Shown one piece after another: positions 1 to 5,313 of a DNA stretch of 7,215 nucleotides; position 1 is the stretch's first letter; each line of letters opens with the position of its first letter. Made by a program: the position numbers and the translations under genes. This DNA is from DATJZH01 sp035499215. GTDB taxonomy: Bacteria > Actinomycetota > Actinomycetes > Streptosporangiales > Streptosporangiaceae. The DNA is taken from NCBI GenBank assembly GCA_035499215.1, contig DATJZH010000319.1, forward strand, positions 1 through 7,215, read 5' to 3'. Under the pieces are notes generated by a model that was given only the letters and a program-made list of their open reading frames with translations, was not told where the DNA came from and did no database searches.

Positions 1-1
1 C

Positions 2-106
2 GGCGAGCTGATCGCCAACCCCCGCCATCTGCGGGCACGCGAGGGCCGCATGGGCGGCACGATAAGAATCCCCGGCGTTCAGGCCGGGGAGCATGTCAAA
101 GGATGA
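2..106 (+). CDS. Probable 3' end of an unrecognised upstream gene (partial)
   Basis: An open frame enters from the left edge and ends at TGA 104-106 after 34 codons. Its third codon positions are mostly G or C, as in the real genes here. The other two forward frames either stop at once (third frame) or have poor third-position bias, so this frame is the best coding candidate. The visible tail (GELIANPRHLR..., ending EHVKG) does not resemble a family I know. In many actinobacteria the gene before sua5 is prmC, the release-factor glutamine methyltransferase, and synteny makes that the leading guess, but the residues do not confirm it. Its stop lies inside the Shine-Dalgarno region of the next gene, which suggests translational coupling. 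Confidence 0.4.
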   Translation, partial: GELIANPRHLRAREGRMGGTIRIPGVQAGEHVKG

Positions 107-113
107 TCGCCCC

Positions 114-776
114 ATGAGCGCATGGTTCGACTGCGCGGACGAGACACAGCGCAGCGACGGACTGAGTACGGCGGCCGCTGCGGTGCTGCGCGGCGATCTC
201 GTCGTGCTGCCCACTGACACGGTGTACGGGATCGGCGCCGATGCCTTCCGCCCGGCGGCAGTCGCCAGCCTGCTGGCGGCCAAGGGACGCGGCCGCGAGG
301 CGCCGCCGCCGGTGCTGGTCGGCTCGGTCCGGACGGCGCACGCGCTGGTCGGAGATCTGGGCCGGTACGGGCAGGCGCTGATCGACGAGTTCTGGCCTGG
401 CGGGCTGACCCTGGTATGCCGCGCCAGCCGCAGCCTGGCCTGGGACCTCGGCGATACCAAGGGAACAGTGGCCCTCCGGATGCCCCGGCACCCGGTGGCG
501 CTTGCGCTGCTCGCCGAGACGGGCCCGATGGCAGTCAGCAGCGCCAACCTCACCGGCGCGCTGCCCGCGACCACCGCGGCCGCCGCCCGGCAGCAGCTAG
601 GCGAATCGGTGGCAGTGTACCTGGACGGCGGTCCGTGCCCCGGCGGCACCGCCTCGACGATCGTCGACCTCACCGGTGATATGCCGCGGCTGCTGCGCAG
701 CGGCGTGGTTTCCATGGGCCGGCTCCGCCAGGTAGCTGCCGTAGCCGCCGGCGACGACGCGGCGCCGCGCGGGTAA
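114..776 (+). CDS. sua5: L-threonylcarbamoyladenylate synthase (Sua5/YrdC/TsaC family)
   Basis: The enzyme makes threonylcarbamoyl-AMP from threonine, bicarbonate and ATP, the cytoplasmic first step of t6A37 modification in ANN-decoding tRNAs; TsaD/TsaB/TsaE then transfer the group. The 220-residue protein is one YrdC domain without the extra C-terminal Sua5 domain of longer homologues. Visible family motifs are LPTDTVYGIGADA (residues 32-44), the substrate-binding KGRGRE (57-62), FWPGGLTLV (93-101), LRMPRHP (121-127), AVSSANLTG (140-148), STIVDLTG (181-188) and LLRSG (193-197). I chose ATG 114 over the in-frame ATG 93: AAAGGA at 98-103 lies 10 bases before it, while ATG 93 has its purine run only one base away. 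Starting at 114 also gives MSAWFDCAD, which matches the start of the mycobacterial homologue (MTETFDCAD) as I recall it. Position just upstream of the wecA-like and atp genes is conserved in actinobacteria. Confidence 0.93.
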   Translation: MSAWFDCADETQRSDGLSTAAAAVLRGDLVVLPTDTVYGIGADAFRPAAVASLLAAKGRGREAPPPVLVGSVRTAHALVGDLGRYGQALIDEFWPGGLTLVCRASRSLAWDLGDTKGTVALRMPRHPVALALLAETGPMAVSSANLTGALPATTAAAARQQLGESVAVYLDGGPCPGGTASTIVDLTGDMPRLLRSGVVSMGRLRQVAAVAAGDDAAPRG

Positions 777-809
777 GCCGCTGCCGGCATCTGCGGTGCG
801 CTGGTGCTC

Positions 810-852
810 TAGAGTTGCGGTAATGCCTGAGCACACCGCCCGGGGACGGTGA
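810..852 (+). promoter_or_regulatory. Possible promoter -10 and nine-codon leader ORF before the wecA-like gene
   Basis: TAGAGT at 810-815 fits the loose actinobacterial -10 pattern TAnnnT, and ATG 823 follows seven bases later, where a transcript could start without a leader. The ATG opens a nine-codon frame (MPEHTARGR) that ends at TGA 850-852, six bases before the GTG of the wecA-like gene and in the same frame. No -35 element is clear. A 6-bp inverted repeat, GTGCTC 804-809 and GAGCAC 829-834, encloses the region. This may be chance. Confidence 0.2.
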
Positions 853-858
853 ACAGCA

Positions 859-2319
859 GTGCGTGAGTACTTCCTGACGCTGCTGGTATCCGCCGCCTTT
901 ACCTACCTGCTGACGCCGCTGGTGCGCCGCGGGGCGATCAGGGTCGGCGCGATGCACGCGGCTCGCGACCGGGACGTGCACGTGGTGCCGATTCCCCTGC
1001 TCGGCGGGCTAGCCATGTACGGGGGCCTGGTGGCCGGGCTGATCGTCGCCAGCCGGCTGTACCCGCTGCAGGGCGTATTCACCGGCATGGGCGGGCAGGG
1101 CGGCCTGGGCATTGAGGGCGGGCTGCTGCTGGCTGGCGGCCTGCTCATGGCTGTCGGCTTCGTCGACGACAGGTGGCGGCTGAACCCGCTCAGCAAGCTG
1201 GCCGGCCAGGTAGCGGCGGGCGTGATCGTCGTCTACAGCGGGGCGCAGATCGCCTGGCTGCCCGAGCCGTCAGGCGGCACGCTCGCTCTGACACCGAATC
1301 AGTCCATCGCGCTGACCGTCCTGGTCGTGGTGGCGACCATCAACGCGGTCAACTTCATCGACGGGCTGGACGGGCTGGCCGCCGGCATTGTCGGCATCGC
1401 CGCGATCTCGTTCTTCATCTACTACTACGAGCTGACCAGGGTCGTCAGCCTGAGCGCTGAGGCCGGGCCCGCGCTGGCATCGGCGATCCTGGCCGGGATC
1501 TGCTTCGGCTTCCTGCCGCACAACTTCTACCCGGCCCGGATCTTCATGGGCGACACCGGCGCGATGCTGCTCGGCCTGCTGCTGGCCTACGCGGTCACGT
1601 CGAGCATTGCCTCGCTCGATCCAGCCGTGCTCGCCAGTCCGCACGCCTACGGCACCGGCACCGTGAACCGGTTTCCCGAGGTCCTGCCGCTGCTGCTGCC
1701 CGCAGCGATCCTCGTCATCCCGTACGGGGACATGCTGTTTGCTGTCGTTCGCCGCACCAGGGCCGGCCTGCCGCTGTTCGCCCCGGATCGCAAGCACCTG
1801 CATCACCGGCTGCTCGACATCGGCCACTCGCACCGCTCCAGCGTGCTGATCATGTACCTGTGGGCAGCGCTGTTCTCCGGCACGGTCGTCTGGCTCTCGA
1901 TCGCCGATACGCAGCTGTTTGTCTTCGCGCTGACCACGCTGGCCGCGGTCCTCGTCCTGCTGCTCATGTCGATGCCCCGGTTGCGCTGGTGGCGACGCGG
2001 CAGCGCCCGTGCTGCTATCGGTGCGCCACAGTCCGCCAAGACCCTGCTACCTCCGGTGCTGGCGGCCCCGACGCCCGCTGCCCCGGCTCCGGCTGCCCTG
2101 CCTCCGGTGCTGGCGGCCCCGACGCCCGCGGCCCCGGCTCCGGCTGCCCCGGCTCCGGTGCCGGCTGCCCCCGCGCCAGCGCCAGCCCCGCCGGCCGGCA
2201 GCCGTCCCGCCGCGGCCGCGCCCGGCGACGCCGCCGCCCCGCAGACGCGGCGAAGGAGCGCCGCCGCCGCCGATCCCCGGCGCATCGTGCCCCCCGGTGG
2301 CCCGGCCGGGCCGCGCTGA
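859..2319 (+). CDS. wecA: Polyprenyl-phosphate GlcNAc-1-phosphate transferase (WecA/MraY family)
   Basis: This is an integral membrane enzyme of the family that moves a sugar-1-phosphate from a UDP-sugar onto a polyprenyl phosphate at the inner face of the membrane. The closest relative I recognise is mycobacterial WecA (Rv1302), which starts arabinogalactan linker synthesis; in this organism it could prime teichoic acid or another envelope glycan. Family motifs are present: RDVHVVPIPLLGGLAM (38-53), the metal-site Asp pair in FVDDRW (101-106), NAVNFIDGLDGLAAG (162-176), FMGDTG (229-234) and HLHHRLLDIGHSHR (313-326). About ten hydrophobic segments cover residues 3-370. GTG 859 is chosen because GGGGA lies at 842-846 and the N-terminus fits the family. 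After about residue 380 the protein continues for roughly 100 residues as a Pro/Ala-rich tail that is absent from the mycobacterial homologue as I recall it. The gene is separated from atpI by a likely promoter region, so it need not share the operon. Confidence 0.9.
   Translation: MREYFLTLLVSAAFTYLLTPLVRRGAIRVGAMHAARDRDVHVVPIPLLGGLAMYGGLVAGLIVASRLYPLQGVFTGMGGQGGLGIEGGLLLAGGLLMAVGFVDDRWRLNPLSKLAGQVAAGVIVVYSGAQIAWLPEPSGGTLALTPNQSIALTVLVVVATINAVNFIDGLDGLAAGIVGIAAISFFIYYYELTRVVSLSAEAGPALASAILAGICFGFLPHNFYPARIFMGDTGAMLLGLLLAYAVTSSIASLDPAVLASPHAYGTGTVNRFPEVLPLLLPAAILVIPYGDMLFAVVRRTRAGLPLFAPDRKHLHHRLLDIGHSHRSSVLIMYLWAALFSGTVVWLSIADTQLFVFALTTLAAVLVLLLMSMPRLRWWRRGSARAAIGAPQSAKTLLPPVLAAPTPAAPAPAALPPVLAAPTPAAPAPAAPAPVPAAPAPAPAPPAGSRPAAAAPGDAAAPQTRRRSAAAADPRRIVPPGGPAGPR
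2050..2151 (+). repeat. In-frame 51-bp tandem duplication in the wecA-like 3' end
   Basis: Two adjacent 51-base units, 2050-2100 and 2101-2151, differ at only two positions (the 30th and the 50th). The unit is 17 codons, so the frame is kept. Each copy encodes PPVLAAPTPAAPAPAA followed by L in the first and P in the second. The repeat continues into degenerate PAP/APA sequence up to about 2190. The near identity suggests a recent duplication by replication slippage. Confidence 0.93.
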
Positions 2320-2348
2320 TTTCGGGGCGTCTCGTCAGGTAATGGCCG

Positions 2349-2386
2349 GTTAGGACCCAACCGTTACTTTCATCACGTTAGGTAAC
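2349..2386. repeat. Three GTTA direct repeats at 14-bp spacing upstream of atpI
   Basis: GTTA occurs at 2349, 2363 and 2377, exactly 14 bases apart, as GTTAGG, GTTACT and GTTAGG. The last copy is part of the palindrome GTTA-GG-TAAC (2377-2386), and GTTAC 2363-2367 is also an inverted partner of GTAAC 2382-2386. A and T runs are scarce in this genome, so the cluster stands out and could be a binding site for a regulator. I cannot name one. Confidence 0.4.
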
Positions 2387-2409
2387 CTCATATTCCCATA
2401 GCCGCCGAG

Positions 2410-2429
2410 CTTGTGATATCTTTCACAAG
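2410..2429. promoter_or_regulatory. Rex-like or CRP/GlxR-like operator in the atp control region
   Basis: The inverted repeat CTTGTGA (2410-2416), TATCTT spacer, TCACAAG (2423-2429) is perfect over seven bases per arm. The core TGTGA-N6-TCACA matches the CRP/GlxR consensus at all ten fixed positions. The 18-mer 2411-2428 also matches the Streptomyces Rex operator TTGTGAANNNNTTCACAA at 13 of 14 fixed positions, with T for A at the seventh. Both regulators are known to control respiratory genes in actinobacteria. It lies 167 bases before the atpI start. TATCTT in its centre (2417-2422) also fits a -10 element, with a weak -35 TTCCCA at 2393-2398, so a bound protein could block RNA polymerase. 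Confidence 0.72.
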
Positions 2430-2439
2430 AGCCTGCTCG

Positions 2440-2467
2440 TAGACGAACCTGGCGTCCGTGATACGTT
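2440..2467 (+). promoter_or_regulatory. Candidate atp operon promoter
   Basis: TAGACG (2440-2445, four of six matches to TTGACA) is followed after 16 bases by TACGTT (2462-2467, TAnnnT type), which is preceded by the extended -10 bases TGA (2459-2461). Transcription would begin near 2474, giving an atpI leader of about 120 bases. The inverted repeat centred at 2419.5 would then lie at about -54. Other TAnnnT hexamers in the region (2365, 2383, 2417) are competing candidates, so the exact promoter is uncertain. Confidence 0.35.
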
Positions 2468-2595
2468 TTCGCTCACCTGGGCAGCGCGGCCCGGCTGCAC
2501 CTGCCTGGCGGCTGACTGTCATACGACGCTAACGCCAACAACGTGCACGACAGCTGGCCAACCAGTTCCCCTCGAACTCCTCCGGAGTCCCGCAG

Positions 2596-3036
2596 ATGCA
2601 GGCGCAGTATGCCCCGATTGTCCGCCGGTCCGCGGCTGTAACGGCCGTGGCAGCGGCGATCATGCTCGCTGTCAGCGCTGCCCTGGGCGGAGCCAAGGGC
2701 GCTCTGGGCGCGCTGCTCGGGATCGTGCTCGTCGCTGTCTTCTACGCGATCAGCATTGCCATCGTCGGGCGTGCCGCGCGGGTAAGCCCGCAGGCCATGA
2801 TGATCGCAGCGATCACCACCTACGTCGTGAAGATAGTGCTGCTGCTGTTTTTCGTCCTCAGGTTCAGCGCATCCACGGCCTTCAACACCAGGCTCTTCGG
2901 GCTGACCGCGATCGCGTGCATCCTAGTCTGGAGCATGGCGCAGATCTTCTGGTCCCAGCGGCTAAAGACGCTCAACGTCGAGCCGGCCAGGGAGGCCCAG
3001 ACTGTGCCGAACGTCAGGCCGGATGGAGAAGGATGA
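2596..3036 (+). CDS. atpI: ATP synthase protein I (AtpI-like membrane protein)
   Basis: This 146-residue protein is the first gene of the ATP synthase cluster. AtpI proteins are not part of the finished enzyme; in other bacteria they are reported to help c-ring assembly or stability. Four hydrophobic segments are visible at about residues 12-31, 33-57, 66-89 and 100-119, followed by a polar tail of some 25 residues. The GGAKGALGALLG segment (31-42) and the VEP near residue 128-130 resemble the Streptomyces protein in the same position, as I recall it. ATG 2596 follows GGAG (2584-2587) by eight bases. ACTCC 2576-2580 can pair with GGAGT 2584-2588 across a three-base loop, which would hide this ribosome binding site. 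Its 3' end overlaps the next gene by 14 bases, so the two are probably translationally coupled. Confidence 0.85.
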   Translation: MQAQYAPIVRRSAAVTAVAAAIMLAVSAALGGAKGALGALLGIVLVAVFYAISIAIVGRAARVSPQAMMIAAITTYVVKIVLLLFFVLRFSASTAFNTRLFGLTAIACILVWSMAQIFWSQRLKTLNVEPAREAQTVPNVRPDGEG

Positions 3037-3373
3037 CCCGTGGCGGCTCTCGGACCTCCGGACGGCGGATCGCGGCCCGCGTTCAGTGCTGCCGAGCCTG
3101 GCCTGCAGCCTGATGGTCGGCCGCAAGCCCGCGCAGCTGCCGGGCAGCCACGCCTTCGGCCGCAAGCGCCTGCGGGAAGGGTGCGACGGCTCGTCCGGGG
3201 AAAACCACGGCTGGACGATCTTCGGGTACCTGATCTCGGGGATGGCTGTCTACGGCGGCATCGGCTGGCTGGTCAGCCGCTGGACCCAGCTAGCGCTGCT
3301 GTTCCCGCTCGGCATGCTGGCCGGGCTGGCAGCGGCGATCCTGCTGATCGTCCTGAAGTACGGCAGGTCCTGA
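3023..3373 (+). CDS. atpZ: AtpZ/AtpI-family small membrane protein
   Basis: The 116-residue product has a polar, basic N-terminal part (1-60) and two hydrophobic helices at about 64-83 and 90-111, ending KYGRS. The segment GWTIFGYLISGMAVYGGIGW (63-82) is typical of the AtpZ (AtpR/AtpQ-like) proteins found beside atpI and atpB, which are thought to assist assembly or cation supply of the F-type ATP synthase. Most family members I know are shorter, with the conserved part starting near residue 10-30, so the long N-terminus is unusual. I kept ATG 3023 because third codon positions stay G/C-rich from that point, and MEKDDPW is a plausible start. ATG 3113 is an in-frame alternative. There is no strong Shine-Dalgarno before 3023; translation probably depends on ribosomes finishing atpI at 3036. 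Confidence 0.75.
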   Translation: MEKDDPWRLSDLRTADRGPRSVLPSLACSLMVGRKPAQLPGSHAFGRKRLREGCDGSSGENHGWTIFGYLISGMAVYGGIGWLVSRWTQLALLFPLGMLAGLAAAILLIVLKYGRS

Positions 3374-3413
3374 TACAAGCGGAGCCTGCGGGCCCCCCGG
3401 CCGTTAAGATCCG

Positions 3414-3446
3414 CGTGCCGGGGTATGTTGCGGTACCCGCCGCACG
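3414..3446 (+). other. RNA hairpin between atpZ and atpB
   Basis: CGTGC (3414-3418) pairs with GCACG (3442-3446), and GGGTA (3421-3425) pairs with TACCC (3434-3438) around an eight-base loop, with a small internal loop between the two stems. No T tract follows, so it is not a standard intrinsic terminator. It lies about 60 bases before the atpB start and could be an mRNA processing or stability element. Confidence 0.45.
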
Positions 3447-3505
3447 AGACGGCCGCGCAGGGCCTGTGGGCGCCCGGTGCAGGCATGAAGCTGGAGGAGA
3501 CTACG

Positions 3506-4339
3506 GTGACCGGTGACCTGATGACGCTTGCCGGGAGCGTGTGCACCGAGTCGAACAGTCATATTGCCTCCAGCTCGCATTGCGGCTACCCGGCACCGGG
3601 GTACCCGGGGCCGACGTTCCTGTTCACGCCGTTCTTCTCGATCGGCTCGTTCCACTTCACCAAGCCGATGCTGCTCGCGCTGGTCTGCTCCGTGATCGTC
3701 GTGGCCTTCTTCTGGGCCGCCTTCTTCAGCCCGAAGATGGTGCCGCGCGGCGCGCAGAACGTCGGCGAGATGGCGCTCGAGTTCATCCGGGAGCAGATCC
3801 TGCGCCCGATGATGGGCAAGCGCGGCGACAGCTACCTGCCCTTCCTGGTCTCGCTGTTCTTCTTCATCTGGGTCATGAACCTGATGGAGATCATCCCGGT
3901 GGCCCAGTTCCCCCCCATGTCGCAGATCGCCTTCCCGACGGCGCTGATGCTGATGGTTTACGTCACGTACAACTACCAGGGCATCAAGCACCAGGGACTG
4001 GGCGGCTACTTCAGGAACATGATTCCGACCGGGGTCCCGTGGCCGGTTCTGATCATTCTCGCGCCGGTCGAGATCCTGCAGTACATCCTCATCCGGCCGT
4101 TCACCCTGGCGGTCCGGCTGTTCGCGAACATGTTCGCCGGGCACATCCTGCTGCTGGTCTTCACGATCGCCACGTGGTACTTGCTCACCGTCAGTGTCGA
4201 CCTGGTGTTCGCCGCCACCTCGTTCATCCTCACCATCGCGCTGACGGCGTTCGAGATGCTGATCCAGGCGCTGCAGGCTTACATCTTCACCATCCTGACC
4301 GCCCAGTACATCGGCGGCTCGCTGGAAGCGGGTCATTGA
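3506..4339 (+). CDS. atpB: F0F1 ATP synthase subunit a
   Basis: Subunit a is the membrane stator component that forms the two proton half-channels against the c-ring. From GTG 3506 the protein has 277 residues, normal for the family. I prefer this start over the longer frame from ATG 3425 because GGAGGAGA (3493-3500) ends five bases before it; ATG 3425 has no ribosome site and sits at the hairpin loop. Several membrane helices are evident. The essential Arg is in LAVRLFANMFAGH (Arg 204 from the chosen start, equivalent to E. coli Arg210). The last helix carries IQALQAYIFTILTAQYI, with the conserved Gln facing the channel. FLFTPFF and QNVGEMALEFI near the N-terminal side match Streptomyces subunit a. 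A 132-base gap precedes the gene, longer than most spacings here. Confidence 0.97.
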   Translation: MTGDLMTLAGSVCTESNSHIASSSHCGYPAPGYPGPTFLFTPFFSIGSFHFTKPMLLALVCSVIVVAFFWAAFFSPKMVPRGAQNVGEMALEFIREQILRPMMGKRGDSYLPFLVSLFFFIWVMNLMEIIPVAQFPPMSQIAFPTALMLMVYVTYNYQGIKHQGLGGYFRNMIPTGVPWPVLIILAPVEILQYILIRPFTLAVRLFANMFAGHILLLVFTIATWYLLTVSVDLVFAATSFILTIALTAFEMLIQALQAYIFTILTAQYIGGSLEAGH

Positions 4340-4446
4340 GATGGCCAGCGCCCCGATCAGTCCGGCAGCGCCATTGAGCGTGCTGACGGCTCACCCAATG
4401 CGCCTGCGGGGGACATCCGCTGGCCTGAATGTAAAGGAGCGTTCAC
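4340..4446 (+). other. atpB-atpE intergenic leader of subunit c
   Basis: These 107 bases carry the atpE ribosome binding site at the 3' end. A 37-codon frame starts at ATG 4341, two bases after the atpB stop codon's last base, and ends at TGA 4452-4454, overlapping the atpE start. Its third positions are only about two thirds G/C, below the level of real genes here, so I treat it as probably non-coding. Such a reading could still carry ribosomes from atpB to atpE. Confidence 0.4.
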
Positions 4447-4710
4447 ATGCTTGACGCCGCCAGCCTTCTGGCCGCCGCGACCACCCCCAGGCTGAACCTC
4501 AACTTCGGAGCGGTGGGCTACGGCCTCGCGGCCATCGGCCCGGGCGTCGGCATCGGCCTGATCTTCGGTCACGGCGTCGAGGCCATGGCCAGGCAGCCCG
4601 AGGCACGGGGGATTATCCAGTCCAACATGTACATCGGCTTCGCGCTGGCCGAGGCGCTCGCGCTAATCGGCCTGGTGGTTCCGTTCATCTTCCACGCCAC
4701 TGGAAGCTAG
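4447..4710 (+). CDS. atpE: F0F1 ATP synthase subunit c (proteolipid)
   Basis: Several copies of this 87-residue hairpin protein form the rotating proton-carrying ring. Helix 1 contains the small-residue pattern of family c-rings (Gly 31, 33, 35 and 37 in IGPGVGIG). The polar loop is MARQPEA (Arg 49, Gln 50, Pro 51), which contacts gamma and epsilon. Helix 2 contains the ion-carrying carboxylate in FALAEALALIGL (Glu 69). Ala follows that Glu, not the Ser or Thr usual in Na+-binding rings, so proton coupling is the natural inference. A strong AAAGGAG (4433-4439) stands seven bases before ATG 4447, fitting the high amount of c needed relative to other subunits. The protein has about ten residues more at the N-terminus than the E. 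coli form. Confidence 0.97.
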   Translation: MLDAASLLAAATTPRLNLNFGAVGYGLAAIGPGVGIGLIFGHGVEAMARQPEARGIIQSNMYIGFALAEALALIGLVVPFIFHATGS

Positions 4711-4734
4711 GAAGCTGCAAGTGATCTCTTCCAG
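4700..4734 (+). other. Hairpin spanning the atpE stop codon
   Basis: CTGGAAG (4700-4706) and CTTCCAG (4728-4734) form a perfect seven-base inverted repeat with a 21-base loop that contains the atpE stop codon (4708-4710). GGAAG 4710-4714 can compete for the same downstream arm with a 13-base loop. It ends three bases before the atpF Shine-Dalgarno. A role in mRNA stability or in tuning c versus b expression is possible. Confidence 0.35.
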
Positions 4735-4749
4735 ACAGGAGGCCGCACA

Positions 4750-5313
4750 GTGAGATACTTCGCCGCTGTGGTCGTCACGCCGAACCCCAACCCGCTGCTA
4801 CCGGACCTGACTGAGCTGATCATCGGCTTCATCGCGTTCCTGATCGTCTTCGGCATTCTCGCGAAGGTGCTGATGCCCAGGATCAGCAAGACGCTGCAGG
4901 AGCGGACCGACGCCATCGAGGGCGGACTGCAGCGTGCCGAGGACAGGCAGGCCGAGGCCGACCGCACGCTGGAGCGGTACCGGGCTCAGCTGGCCGACGC
5001 CAGGCACGAGGCCGCGCGGCTGCGGGCAGACGCCGAGGCGCGGGGCGCGCAGATTATCGCCGAGCGGCGCGAGCAGGCCGAGGCCGAGTTCCGCCGGATT
5101 ACCGAGGCGGCTCGCGAGCACATCGAGGCGGACCGCCAGCATGCCGTCCAGTCGCTGCGCGCGGAGATGGGCGCGCTCTCCCTGCAGCTGGCCAGCAAGA
5201 TCGTCGGCGAGTCGCTGGAAGACGAGGCCAGGCAGCGCCGTACCGTCGACCGCTTCCTCGCCGACCTCGAACGCCGCGGCGCCCCGGATGGCGGGGTCAG
5301 GGCAACCCGATGA
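4750..5313 (+). CDS. atpF: F0F1 ATP synthase subunit b
   Basis: Subunit b is the peripheral stalk that ties the membrane part to the catalytic head through delta. The 187-residue protein has one hydrophobic helix at about 21-43 (ELIIGFIAFLIVFGILAKVL). A long charged stretch rich in Ala, Glu and Arg (about 45-160) follows, typical of the right-handed coiled coil of b. GTG 4750 is supported by AGGAGG (4737-4742) seven bases upstream, and no other suitable start precedes the membrane helix. The residues before the helix (TPNPNPLLPDLTELI) resemble Streptomyces b proteins. The stop overlaps the next start as ATGA at 5310-5313, so b and delta are probably made in a coupled 1:1-type manner although the stalk needs two b copies. 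The gene is not fused to delta, unlike the mycobacterial form. Confidence 0.95.
   Translation: MRYFAAVVVTPNPNPLLPDLTELIIGFIAFLIVFGILAKVLMPRISKTLQERTDAIEGGLQRAEDRQAEADRTLERYRAQLADARHEAARLRADAEARGAQIIAERREQAEAEFRRITEAAREHIEADRQHAVQSLRAEMGALSLQLASKIVGESLEDEARQRRTVDRFLADLERRGAPDGGVRATR

Larger units (their letters stand above)
2320..2595. other. Intergenic control region between the wecA-like gene and atpI
   Basis: This 276-base stretch has no credible gene on either strand and is visibly richer in A and T around 2341-2480 than the coding DNA. It holds the GTTA repeats, the 2410-2429 inverted repeat and the candidate promoter listed separately. The only hairpin near the end of the upstream gene is CGGTT 2347-2351 with AACCG 2359-2363; it is weak and lacks a T tract, so I do not call a terminator. 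From 2475 to 2575 I see nothing distinctive. Confidence 0.75.

Noticed and set aside
1803..2360. Reverse-strand Gly/Ala-rich frame opposite the wecA-like tail
   Set aside because: Its glycine and alanine runs are the complement of the Pro/Ala codons. The + strand is continuous with a recognised enzyme.
2347..2363. Possible intrinsic terminator after the wecA-like gene
   Set aside because: The stem has only five base pairs, a seven-base loop and no T tract.
2445..2467. ECF sigma-type promoter (GAACC ... CGTT)
   Set aside because: The spacing of about 14 bases is shorter than expected for such promoters, and the match is weak.
3425..3505. N-terminal extension of subunit a from ATG 3425
   Set aside because: There is no Shine-Dalgarno, the ATG lies at the loop of a hairpin, and GTG 3506 has a strong GGAGGAGA at good spacing.
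3404..4336. Long reverse-strand open frame (310 codons) opposite atpB
   Set aside because: It mirrors the atpB codons in GC-rich DNA and yields a low-complexity, Arg/Glu/Asp/Gln-rich product. The + strand frame has clear subunit a motifs.
4341..4454. 37-codon ORF between atpB and atpE
   Set aside because: Third-position G/C is only about two thirds and no clear ribosome site precedes it. It is most likely a chance frame.
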